This document shows positions 15,253-21,778 of a stretch of DNA of 24,914 bases, piece by piece; position 1 is the first letter of the stretch, and each line of letters begins with the position of its first letter. Position numbers and translations under genes: made by a program. The notes beneath the pieces are model-generated. The model ran no database searches. It had not been told where the DNA came from and saw only the letters and a program-made list of their open reading frames with translations. Origin of the DNA: CAYQLY01 sp964418605 (lineage in GTDB: Bacteria > Bacteroidota > Bacteroidia > Cytophagales > Cyclobacteriaceae); the NCBI GenBank assembly GCA_964418605.1, contig CAYQLY010000018.1, positions 1 through 24,914 of the forward strand, in the 5' to 3' direction.

Positions 15253-17007
15253 ATGGCCGGCATCCAGGGAACGGCGACATTCATCGGCACGACCGCCAAC
15301 GGCGACGCAGCCGAGATCGCGTCGATCGAGCAAGCCTCGTTTGTATTGACGCGAGGGCCGTTTCCCTCGTCCGGCTTTCTGTCGACCCCCGTCCTCGGTC
15401 AAACGCTGCCGACGACTGGCAACCTGGAGCTCGCCTACGGCGACGCGACAATCACGCTTTCGGGGATGCGGGTCGCCGAGGCGTCGGTCGCGTCTCTTGG
15501 AAATCCGGTCGTAAATGTCCGCATTGAAGACCGCCGTTGGCGTTGGGGATACCAAGACATTGTCGGGCGCTACAACGTCCGCGAAGGGACCGGCGCGATC
15601 CGCTACGAGAAGTCGCCGCAAGACATGGCCGCTCTGATCTTCGAGGCGATTGGCGAGACCGATTACGACGTTTCGGCCATGCCGAATCTCTCGCGACCGT
15701 TCGTTGATTGGCAGAACGAGCCGTGTAGTTTAGCCCTCGCAGGATTGTTGGCTTCCGTCGGCTGCGACGTGGCGCCCGACCTCGCGACGGGCGGCTGGGT
15801 CGTGTTTCCGCTGGGCGATGGGGCCGCGTTGCCAAGCGATGGAACGATTGAACATCCCGAGTCGTCCTTTGAACCCGGCCCGGCGGCCAACCGACTGCGG
15901 CAGGTTGGCGGCGACGTGCGTTACGAGTGCAAGTTCGAGCTTGAGGCGGTTGGCCTCGAAACGGACCTTGCGACCTTTTTTCCGATCGACGAGCTAAGCT
16001 ACCGGCCTGCCGGCGGCTGGTCGGGCGAACACGAAAGCCAGTTTGCGGGCGTGACTGCGAGATTCACGGACGACGACGGCGTCGATCGCGAGTGTCGCGA
16101 CCTCGCGCTGGCGACGGTCTACCGCTGCTACCGAATCAAGTCGATCGTTGGCGGCGGCGGGCCCGACCAGCTTGACCCGCCGGGGTTTGATTCTGCTCGC
16201 GAGGCGGGCGCCCCGTCGATCGAGACTGTCGAGCAGCTGCTCCCGCTGCTGCCCGACTTGAACCGGCTATCGACAACGGCGGCCGGCGACCAGCAATCGC
16301 GGCGCCCGCAGATCCACGGGCAGTGGTTCGACAACAACGATCGCACGCCACCGGCCGGGACGCCGGCCGGCATGACGGAGCCGAACGAACGGTACAAGGG
16401 GGCGTTTTCGGTCGACCTTGACCGCGGCATCGTGCAGTTTGGCGAGCCAATGTTGGCAATTGACTCCGATTTTAAGGCCATGCCAGCCACGCTCTACCTG
16501 ACGGCCGTCTGTCAGCCGGACTGGGTCGACCTGAATCGAAAGGTCTACTACGCGATTGATCGCACAGCCGACGGAACATCTGGCGACCTGGTGGCGACGT
16601 CGTTCTCGCGCGAAGTCACGCTCAAGTATACGGCGATCTACAATATCGACGCATTGACTGGCGTCCCGTCACTCGAGCGCGTCGACGACAATCGCGACGC
16701 CGTCGACGACGAGCTTGGCTACTACCTCGACGCATTCGCGAACCGTCTGACGTCGCAGCCAGCGTCGGTCGGCAATTACGCCGACCTTAAGATCGTCAAT
16801 CTAGACGGAGCCATCGAACAAATTGCGTGGGAAATCGGCGCCGGCGGCACGACCACGCGGATCGGACGCAATGGTCGTATTAGCGCCTACCTGCCGAGCT
16901 ACGAGGACGTCCAGCGGGCCGCGCGGTCGCGCAAGGCGGCCCACGTAAACGACGTGCTGGGCGAGCCGACGCGCATCGGCGTGCTGGCGGGGGGAGTCGC
17001 AGTATGA
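15253..17007 (+). CDS. Probable tail hub / baseplate protein, 584 aa
   Basis: ATG 15253 lies 1 nt after the previous stop; in-frame sequence upstream to 15073 lies inside that gene and is a shadow. The protein is long, acidic and beta-rich. The section around IGETDYDVSAMPNLSRPFVD, followed by SLALAGLLASVGCDVAPDLA, is the 'domain that aligns a path of small barrels' pattern I associate with gpD/gp27-like hubs. The N-terminus (IQGTATFIGTTANGDAAEIA) is another small beta domain. It is followed by two more tail-tip genes. The hub role is inferred. Confidence 0.62.
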   Translation: MAGIQGTATFIGTTANGDAAEIASIEQASFVLTRGPFPSSGFLSTPVLGQTLPTTGNLELAYGDATITLSGMRVAEASVASLGNPVVNVRIEDRRWRWGYQDIVGRYNVREGTGAIRYEKSPQDMAALIFEAIGETDYDVSAMPNLSRPFVDWQNEPCSLALAGLLASVGCDVAPDLATGGWVVFPLGDGAALPSDGTIEHPESSFEPGPAANRLRQVGGDVRYECKFELEAVGLETDLATFFPIDELSYRPAGGWSGEHESQFAGVTARFTDDDGVDRECRDLALATVYRCYRIKSIVGGGGPDQLDPPGFDSAREAGAPSIETVEQLLPLLPDLNRLSTTAAGDQQSRRPQIHGQWFDNNDRTPPAGTPAGMTEPNERYKGAFSVDLDRGIVQFGEPMLAIDSDFKAMPATLYLTAVCQPDWVDLNRKVYYAIDRTADGTSGDLVATSFSREVTLKYTAIYNIDALTGVPSLERVDDNRDAVDDELGYYLDAFANRLTSQPASVGNYADLKIVNLDGAIEQIAWEIGAGGTTTRIGRNGRISAYLPSYEDVQRAARSRKAAHVNDVLGEPTRIGVLAGGVAV

Positions 17008-17954
17008 ACGCTGGGCAATCCAACCGGCCAGCAGGACAGTCGTCGCTTTCCTGGGTCTCGTTCGTCAACGAGTCTGGGGCTGATATCCCGCCGTTCGCCG
17101 TGTTGCGAATCCAGGGCGTCGACGCGACGCGCGAAAACGCGCTCAAAGCCTACCAACCCAACGGCTCGATGACGTGCGATTTCGCAATCTCCGCGGGCCG
17201 GACCGTGCCAGTTGGCAGCGGCGGCGTCTGCACGACCGGGCTCGGCGCTTGGGCCCTGTACGACGACGACGGCGGCGCTGACGTCCCGTCGCCAGGGGAC
17301 ACGTGGGGGCCCGGCAATGGGGACTGGTTGCTACACAAAGGCGGCGAAGGATTCACGATTATCGGCGACGGCGAGCAGCTGTCGGTGGACGCTGCAACCT
17401 ATCATCGCGTCAGAGTCTCGCGGGCGGCCGGAGCCGCCGTCGATGACATTATTATTGGGTCGGCGGTCGGGGCCGTGCTTGCGACCGACGCGACGTTCAC
17501 GATCGACGATATCACGGTCGAATCAGGAACCGACCCGCGGCCCGAGCCGGTCTCGAGCGCGCAGACGGTGACCGTCAACAATACGTACGCCGAAGCGTAC
17601 GCCAACAACGCACGCATCCGCGCGAAGCGCAACAAAGCAACAAACGAATGGAACGTCCTCAAAGAGGCCGCGGGCGGCAATGTCCTCGTTGGCCGGCTCG
17701 CGACCGACCTGACGGAGACGATGGACGAGGTTACGGTCACGATTGATTTTGCGAGCAACTCGGAAACGGGCGACGTCACGTGCGTCAATCCGGTCAATAA
17801 GCTCCGATATGACTACGACTCCGGCGACAACTCGACCTGGCGATATCTCTTTGTCGGCAACGAGGACGGCTGGTGCGCGGCAATGAAGGCTGGCGACGAC
17901 TGGCATCTCGTAGCCGTTCAGAACCCGCACACGCGACCCGTTGCCCCCCCATGA
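17004..17954 (+). CDS. Tail-tip structural protein, 316 aa
   Basis: ATG 17004 overlaps the hub stop by ATGA. The first half contains SLSWVSFVNESGADIPPFAV, then GDTWGPGNGDWLLHKGGEGF, a beta-rich pattern typical of tail-associated proteins in this phage type as I remember them. The second half has VTVNNTYAEAYANNARIRAK and a WRYLFVGNEDGWCAAMKAGD segment near the end. No enzymatic motif, signal peptide or repeat is visible. The function is probably structural. Confidence 0.65.
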   Translation: MNAGQSNRPAGQSSLSWVSFVNESGADIPPFAVLRIQGVDATRENALKAYQPNGSMTCDFAISAGRTVPVGSGGVCTTGLGAWALYDDDGGADVPSPGDTWGPGNGDWLLHKGGEGFTIIGDGEQLSVDAATYHRVRVSRAAGAAVDDIIIGSAVGAVLATDATFTIDDITVESGTDPRPEPVSSAQTVTVNNTYAEAYANNARIRAKRNKATNEWNVLKEAAGGNVLVGRLATDLTETMDEVTVTIDFASNSETGDVTCVNPVNKLRYDYDSGDNSTWRYLFVGNEDGWCAAMKAGDDWHLVAVQNPHTRPVAPP

Positions 17955-17961
17955 GACGACG

Positions 17962-19311
17962 ATGTCAGCCGGCCAGATTTTCCAGACAACTCGGTCCTTT
18001 ATGGTGGCCGAGCAACTCTCGACCGCAACCATCGCGACGGGACGCTGGCAAATTTACCAGATCCACGTCGGCGCGTCCGACGGCGAAACCTACCTCAATT
18101 CGACCGGCACGCATCCACCTACCAGCGGGCCGCCTGACGGGCCGTGGTACGACGAGGGAACGTATGGGACATTCTCGTACGAAAACCGCCCCGCCGGCGT
18201 GTGCTGGCGACCGCAGGATCATTTAGCGTTTGCCGCGGCGCTGCATGAAACTGGCGTCGATTGCACTTCGGGCCTGTCGCTCTATCGTCAGGACGAATTC
18301 TTTGCGGCGCCGTCCGCTTTCCACGTCGAAGACTGGCGATACGACCTGGCAAGCGTGGGGCAGAGCTACGACCCCGAGTGGGTGCTCCAGGCGATGCACA
18401 CGATGCACACTGACGACGACCTCGACGGGAACGATTACAAATTCCTGACCGTCTGGAAGTCGACTAGCGGCACGGAGCCGGAGCAACAGCGGGTTCAGTC
18501 GTTTGGCGTCGCGGGCGGTCAGGATTTTCCTGGCGTTAATGCGGTCACTATTACGGTGGACGAGGACCATTCTCCGACCGGGACTGATCGCGACGTCTAC
18601 GTCACGCACCTGACCACCGGCGGCTATCGCTCGCAGTCGCCAATTTGGACGGGCGTCTACGTGGTTGAGATCTACGTCAACGACTCGCTCACCAAGTACG
18701 AGTGGGTAATCTCCCAGCCGACAATGGGCGTTAACACGGAGTCCGGGTCCTATTTCTTGCGAACTTGCCCCGACGCGACGTACACTGGGATCGACGACAA
18801 GCGGTACGTCGTCGGCCAGCCAACAATTGATTCGACGAATCGTCGCATTCTGATTCCGTACCAGGAGTTTACGAGCGAAGACCTGACCGGCGACGGGCCG
18901 TACCTTTACGGCTACCGCCGCGACTTCAACGGCGTCCTCGTCATCAGCCGATACGACGACACGCAGGCGCTTACCACGTCAAATAAGATAGAGTCGGTCC
19001 TATTTGAGCTCCCAAACTGGTCGGCTACGGAGTCGACGCCTGACGGCGACGCGACGTACTACCTCGGCGCTGTGGCCGTGGCGTGGTTTTCGGACCTCGA
19101 CCAGTGTATTTGGGCCATCGTCGAAGGCGACCAAGAGGCCGACACGCCTGGCTCGACGACCATCTGGCGCGTCGACCCGGACGGGCAAAACCCGACGCGA
19201 GTATCGGAATTGGCCGGGACGATGGGCGCGACTCGCACCACGGGCCTGTGGGGGAGCTGGCCAACGGGCGTCGTGCTCGGTCCAGGTTGTCGCGCCGAAT
19301 ACGAAAACTAG
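17962..19311 (+). CDS. Tail fibre / receptor-binding candidate, 449 aa
   Basis: This is the last gene of the rightward tail block, where adhesins are usual. ATG 17962 (MSAGQIFQTTRSF) is preferred over TTG 17941, which lies within the previous gene; GAGACGACG upstream is a weak ribosome site. The protein is rich in aromatic, Asp, Gly and Thr residues. Repeated short strand-turn units such as DDLDGNDYKFLTVWKSTSG, DSTNRRILIPYQEF and GPYLYGYRRDFNGVLVISRY suggest a beta-propeller-like or other all-beta adhesin. I did not identify a collagen, lectin or hydrolase signature. The stop shares CTAG with the convergent gene. Confidence 0.6.
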   Translation: MSAGQIFQTTRSFMVAEQLSTATIATGRWQIYQIHVGASDGETYLNSTGTHPPTSGPPDGPWYDEGTYGTFSYENRPAGVCWRPQDHLAFAAALHETGVDCTSGLSLYRQDEFFAAPSAFHVEDWRYDLASVGQSYDPEWVLQAMHTMHTDDDLDGNDYKFLTVWKSTSGTEPEQQRVQSFGVAGGQDFPGVNAVTITVDEDHSPTGTDRDVYVTHLTTGGYRSQSPIWTGVYVVEIYVNDSLTKYEWVISQPTMGVNTESGSYFLRTCPDATYTGIDDKRYVVGQPTIDSTNRRILIPYQEFTSEDLTGDGPYLYGYRRDFNGVLVISRYDDTQALTTSNKIESVLFELPNWSATESTPDGDATYYLGAVAVAWFSDLDQCIWAIVEGDQEADTPGSTTIWRVDPDGQNPTRVSELAGTMGATRTTGLWGSWPTGVVLGPGCRAEYEN

Positions 19312-19529
19312 ACGCCAGTGTCTGATTTGCGCGGACGACCTGGGCCGCGGCGGGCAGAGAGTCCACGGCGCACGTCAGGCGGGAGCGCGCGACGCGCCGC
19401 GGCGCCGAGCCATGCCGATAGATTCTTCCCGTCGGCGCGCGCGGCGGCGAGCCAAGCCTCCAGGTGGTCGGGCGGGACCGTGATAACGCGGTGCACGGCG
19501 CGGATGAAATTGGGCGTTTTTTCGCTCAT
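19308..19529 (-). CDS. Ribbon-helix-helix-like regulator with C-terminal AT-hook, 73 aa
   Basis: It is the only convincing leftward gene. Residues 10-50 fit a ribbon-helix-helix pattern: strand RAVHRVITVP, helix DHLEAWLAAARADG, then NLSAWLGAAARRAL. Residues 61-68 read RGPGRPRK, an AT-hook core (GRP) in a basic tail. Both parts bind DNA in known families. It faces a divergent AT-rich promoter region, as phage repressors do. ATG 19529 is 6 nt from a predicted -10 box, so the transcript may be leaderless; the same bases could instead serve as AGGA ribosome site. The stop converges on the tail-fibre stop, sharing CTAG (19308-19311). The repressor role is inferred. Confidence 0.72.
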   Translation of the reverse strand: MSEKTPNFIRAVHRVITVPPDHLEAWLAAARADGKNLSAWLGAAARRALPPDVRRGLSARRGPGRPRKSDTGV

Positions 19530-19535
19530 GGCGCA

Positions 19536-19564
19536 ATCCTAGACAGCGTATCGACTTATGGCAA
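19536..19564 (-). promoter_or_regulatory. Predicted leftward promoter for the RHH/AT-hook gene
   Basis: Reading leftward, TTGCCA (19564-19559; 5 of 6 to TTGACA) is separated by 17 nt from TAGGAT (19541-19536; 4 of 6 to TATAAT). Six bases later is the ATG at 19529, so transcription would begin at or very near the start codon. TATCGAC (19549-19555) lies in the spacer. Confidence 0.5.
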
Positions 19565-19613
19565 GCAAAAAATATTTGGGAATTCTTTACGGATTTTCCT
19601 TGCAACGTCGATA
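19549..19613. promoter_or_regulatory. Inverted operator half-sites TATCGAC / GTCGATA
   Basis: TATCGAC at 19549-19555 and its exact reverse complement GTCGATA at 19607-19613 face each other across 51 bp. The left one is inside the spacer of the leftward promoter and the right one inside the spacer of the rightward promoter. Binding by one protein would block both. Seven-bp matches can arise by chance, so this is a candidate only. Confidence 0.4.
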
Positions 19614-19626
19614 ATAGGTGTATAAT
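19600..19626 (+). promoter_or_regulatory. Predicted rightward promoter for the early/accessory block
   Basis: TTGCAA (19600-19605) and a perfect TATAAT (19621-19626) are spaced by 15 nt, shorter than ideal, in the most AT-rich stretch of the window. TG directly precedes the -10. Transcription would begin near 19632, just ahead of a hairpin, and run through the hexapeptide genes. Confidence 0.6.
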
Positions 19627-19637
19627 TAAGCCGTGGG

Positions 19638-19682
19638 CCGCGAGAGTCGCGGTCGAGAACACACAAGAGCCCTGGCAAGGGC
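19638..19682 (+). promoter_or_regulatory. Structured 5' leader with two hairpins
   Basis: Just downstream of the predicted transcription start, CCGCGA-GAG-TCGCGG (19638-19652) forms a 6-bp stem, and GCCCT-GGCA-AGGGC (19669-19682) a 5-bp stem. Neither is followed by a U-run, so they are not classic terminators. They could stabilise the transcript or contribute to an antitermination-type leader; the sequence does not decide. Confidence 0.4.
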
Positions 19683-19696
19683 GGGAGCAAGAAAAC

Positions 19697-19936
19697 ATGA
19701 AAAAATCGACCTGGAATACCTAGGCGATTCGGCCGTGTGCGTGCGATCTCACGGGGGATCAGGCGTCCGCTGGCGGCGTCCATTTTCATCAGGTCCGCCG
19801 CGCGAGCGGCGGACGCTGGCAGACGCGAATTCGCCAAGCCAACGGGCGTCATGTGTCCTATACGCCAGTCTGCTCGATCGACGCCGCAGACGGCGAGGCC
19901 CTGTTTGCGACTGCGAAACTATTTCGCGAACAATGA
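19697..19936 (+). pseudogene. Amber-interrupted small reading frame (about 80 codons)
   Basis: ATG 19697, with GGGAG about 10 nt upstream, reads MKKSTWNT and meets TAG at 19721. The same frame is then open for 70 codons to TGA 19934, with protein-like content: DLTGDQASAGGVHFHQ, GGRWQTRIRQANGRHVSY, then DAADGEALFATAKLFREQ. The 'GV.fh....W...I....GR' spacing faintly recalls AP2-like DNA-binding modules, which I cannot confirm. A one-base slip in the A6 tract after the ATG gives a different open reading, KIDLEYLGDSAV, that passes the amber. The gene may be decayed, mis-sequenced, recoded or started elsewhere. Confidence 0.4.
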
Positions 19937-19951
19937 CGACTGGGACCTGTC

Positions 19952-19983
19952 GCGGCGCGCCGGCGGGCAGACCGGTGCGCCGC
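19952..19983 (+). promoter_or_regulatory. 12-bp hairpin upstream of the first hexapeptide gene
   Basis: The arms 19952-19963 and 19972-19983 pair over 12 bp with one G-U pair and an 8-nt loop (CGGGCAGA). A CA-rich stretch and the AAGGAG ribosome site of the gene at 20009 follow. No U-run is present, so rho-independent termination is unlikely. It may define a processing or translation-control point. Confidence 0.5.
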
Positions 19984-20008
19984 CACACACACACAAGGAG
20001 CATGAATC

Positions 20009-20747
20009 ATGGCTGGCACCAGCGCAATCATCGCCGCGGCCGTCAGAAGGCACCCCGACACGCGCCCCGAGGACTGGTCGGAAACACCATCAGGCGCGGC
20101 GATCCACGTCGACTGTGACGTGCATGAGACGGCGGAAATCAGGCGCGGATCGATCCTGCGAGGCGCGACGATCGGCCGGGGCGTGACGATCGGCCGGGGC
20201 GTGACGATCGGCGAGGGCGTGACGCTGGGCGAGGGCGTGGAGATCGGCGACTACTCGTCGATAGGTCGCCGCGTGACGATCGGCGACTACTCGTCGATAG
20301 ATTGCCGCGCGACGATCGGCGACGAATCGTCGATAGGTCGCCGCGTGACGATCGGCGACGAATCGTCGCTAGGGCGCCGCGTGACGATCGGCTACCGTTC
20401 GACGCTAGGGCGCCGCGTGACGATCGGCTACCGTTCGACGCTGGGCGACGGCGTGACGCTGGGCGACGGCGTGACGCTGGGCGACGGCGTGACGCTGGGC
20501 GACGGCGTGNNNNNNNNNNNNNNNNNNNNNNNNNNNNNNNNNNNNNNNNNNNNNNNNNNNNNNNNNNNNNNNNNNNNNNNNNNNNNNNNNNNNNNNNNNN
20601 NNNNNNNNNACGCTGGGCGTGGGCGTGACGATCAGTGACTACTCGACGCTGTGGAGCCGCGTGACGATCGGCGTGGGCGTGACGCTGGGTCGCCGCATGA
20701 CGGTCCGTGCCGGCGAGACGATCACCGACGGCGAGACGGTCGGCTGA
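20009..20747 (+). CDS. Hexapeptide-repeat (left-handed beta-helix) protein A, interrupted by assembly gap
   Basis: ATG 20009 has AAGGAG 8 nt upstream. A 55-residue N-terminal domain (HPDTRPEDWSETPSGAAIH, DCDVHETAEI) precedes a long run of [LIV]-G-x4 units: TIGRGV, TIGEGV, SIGRRV, TIGDYS, TLGDGV. These would wind into a left-handed parallel beta-helix. 100 N interrupt at 20510-20609. After the gap the frame beginning at 20610 continues the repeats (TLGVGV, TISDYS) and ends in GETVG at TGA 20745-20747. The true gap must be a multiple of 3 to keep frame, so 100 is a placeholder. Acyltransferase-type catalytic His features are not apparent. A paralogue follows at 20808. Confidence 0.8.
20438..20509 (+). 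repeat. Four perfect 18-bp tandem copies at the gap edge
   Basis: ACGCTGGGCGACGGCGTG occurs four times head to tail, encoding TLGDGV, and runs directly into the N block. Upstream, near-perfect duplications of other 18- and 30- to 36-bp units (with GTGACGATCGGC) make the whole segment 20161-20509 internally repetitive. Confidence 0.92.
20510..20609. other. Assembly gap 1 (100 N)
   Basis: Exactly 100 undetermined bases inside hexapeptide gene A, beginning at the end of the 18-bp tandem array. The round number indicates a gap of unknown size. The number of repeats, and thus protein length, is not known. Confidence 0.95.
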
Positions 20748-20758
20748 CACGAGACCCC

Positions 20759-20800
20759 GCGCCCGCAAAAACCACAAACCACCACCACCAAACCGGGCGC
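20759..20800 (+). promoter_or_regulatory. Inverted repeat upstream of the second hexapeptide gene
   Basis: GCGCCCG (20759-20765) and CGGGCGC (20794-20800) flank a 28-nt spacer composed only of A and C. The right arm ends 7 nt before the start at 20808, covering the place where a ribosome site would be; no good ribosome site is otherwise visible. The pair could hold the A/C-rich segment as a single-stranded loop in the mRNA. Confidence 0.42.
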
Positions 20801-20807
20801 ACGAACC

Positions 20808-21304
20808 ATGACCAAGATCATCGATATAGCGGTCAAGATTTATCCTGAGACGACGCCCAGAGACTGGAGGGAAACGCCGTCAGGCGCGGCTGTACATTCC
20901 GACTGTGCTGTTCCGGAAACGACAGAAATCGGGTACGGATCGATTTTGCGCGGCGCAACGATCGGCGGGGACGTAAGGATCGCCGAGGGTGTGACGCTGG
21001 GCAGGGGCGTGACGGTCGGCGACAGATCGACGCTGGGTCGCCGCGTGNNNNNNNNNNNNNNNNNNNNNNNNNNNNNNNNNNNNNNNNNNNNNNNNNNNNN
21101 NNNNNNNNNNNNNNNNNNNNNNNNNNNNNNNNNNNNNNNNNNNNNNNGACGCTGGGCAGGGGCGTGACGGTCGGCGACAGATCGACGCTGGGTCGCCGCG
21201 TGACGCTGGGCCGCCGCGTGACGATCGGCGACGGCGCGACGATCTACGCCGGCGCGACGATCTACGCCGGCGAGACGGTCGACGCCGGCGAGACGGTCGG
21301 CTGA
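20808..21304 (+). CDS. Hexapeptide-repeat protein B, paralogue of A, interrupted by assembly gap
   Basis: ATG 20808 begins MTKIIDIAVKIYPETTP. The N-terminal domain matches protein A closely: YPETTPRDWRETPSGAAVH against HPDTRPEDWSETPSGAAIH, then ETTEI and GSILRGATIG in both. Hexapeptides follow (RIAEGV, TLGRGV, TVGDRS, TLGRRV). 100 N cover 21048-21147, then the frame resumes at 21149 (TLGRGV) and ends with TIYAGA, TIYAGE, TVDAGE, TVG at TGA 21302-21304. Both proteins therefore share N-domain, helix and a GETVG C-terminus, and arose by duplication. The real gap length must be 2 modulo 3, or the two flanks overlap. The role is unknown; a virion or host-surface interaction module is one possibility. 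Confidence 0.8.
21048..21147. other. Assembly gap 2 (100 N) flanked by an identical 55-bp sequence
   Basis: The 55 bases before the gap (20993-21047) are identical to the 55 bases after it (21148-21202). Merging the two copies keeps the reading frame. This looks like two contigs sharing a 55-mer end that were joined with a placeholder, so the gap may be artificial. Confidence 0.93.
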
Positions 21305-21316
21305 ATTGAAACTCCC

Positions 21317-21367
21317 GCGCCGCTCCGGGCCGGATTAGCCACCCGGCGCGCCAAACCGGAGCGGCGC
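21317..21367 (+). promoter_or_regulatory. 12-bp inverted repeat after hexapeptide gene B
   Basis: GCGCCGCTCCGG (21317-21328) and CCGGAGCGGCGC (21356-21367) are perfect reverse complements around a 27-nt spacer, with a nested 5-bp stem (21329-21333 with 21343-21347). This would be a very stable RNA structure between two genes. It could act as a terminator or processing site, but no U-run follows. Confidence 0.55.
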
Positions 21368-21369
21368 CT

Positions 21370-21380
21370 CCTAAATTAGG
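21370..21380 (+). promoter_or_regulatory. CCTAAATTAGG palindrome overlapping the ribosome site
   Basis: A perfect 11-nt dyad (CCTAA-A-TTAGG) ends 10 nt before ATG 21391. Its right arm supplies the AGG of the AGGA-type ribosome site. It could be an operator or a small element hiding the ribosome site. Confidence 0.35.
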
Positions 21381-21390
21381 ATGCCGACAC

Positions 21391-21774
21391 ATGAACGACA
21401 TGGCCTCACTAGCTGAGATCGCGCGGGACCTCGCGCCGCTGACTGCGTGCCCGGCGTGCAGCGGGTCGGTGGAGACGCTCGCGTGCGATTGCGCGACGCG
21501 GTCAATCGTCGCAATGTGCGCGAACTCTGACTGTGCCCGGCTCTTGCTGCTGCGAGACGGGCCTGGGCCGCCATGCTTCAGGCCACCGACGCCGGCGGAA
21601 CTGGCGAGTATCTACGATGGTCCGCACGGCGAGTCGATCCTGGCGATCCAGGCGCTGTCGCGAGGGACCTGGCGGCCGACGCCGCGCCGCACGGTCGACT
21701 GGCAGACGCCGCTCGTCGCGGGCTGTCTGGTGGCGATGATGGGGATCGCGGCCCTGGCTGCATGGATGAGGTAA
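21391..21774 (+). CDS. Small zinc-ribbon, C-terminally membrane-anchored protein, 127 aa
   Basis: ATG 21391. Six cysteines lie in the first 50 residues: CPAC (20, 23), CDC (32, 34) and CANSDC (43, 48), arranged like a small zinc ribbon. A Pro/Arg-rich middle leads to one predicted transmembrane helix, about 104-126 (PLVAGCLVAMMGIAALAAW), at the very C-terminus, so the cysteine domain would be cytoplasmic as in tail-anchored proteins. No family is recognised. It lies in the early-type block, 4 nt before the next gene, so it may be an inner-membrane host-takeover or exclusion factor; this is speculation. Confidence 0.62.
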   Translation: MNDMASLAEIARDLAPLTACPACSGSVETLACDCATRSIVAMCANSDCARLLLLRDGPGPPCFRPPTPAELASIYDGPHGESILAIQALSRGTWRPTPRRTVDWQTPLVAGCLVAMMGIAALAAWMR

Positions 21775-21778
21775 TGCG

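Noticed and set aside
19556..19852. Leftward open frame of 98 codons across the divergent promoter region
   Set aside because: Covers the predicted rightward promoter and leader, with no ribosome site; composition changes abruptly along it.
19633..20118. Rightward open frame of 161 codons in the leader region
   Set aside because: Arg/Thr/His-rich and unlike a folded protein beyond the short KIDLEYLGDSAV stretch; runs into the start of the hexapeptide gene. Kept only as an alternative reading in the amber-frame finding.
20161..20509. CRISPR-like regular repeats
   Set aside because: The repeats are contiguous, codon-phased units with no unique spacers; they encode a beta-helix.
20139..20777. 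Leftward open frame through the hexapeptide arrays (RRRPASRRR repeats)
   Set aside because: Its repeats are the antisense reading of the hexapeptide array and it spans the N gap; no independent coding evidence.
21317..21367. Rho-independent terminator after hexapeptide gene B
   Set aside because: Stem is strong but the spacer is long and no U-run follows; recorded as an inverted repeat of unknown role.
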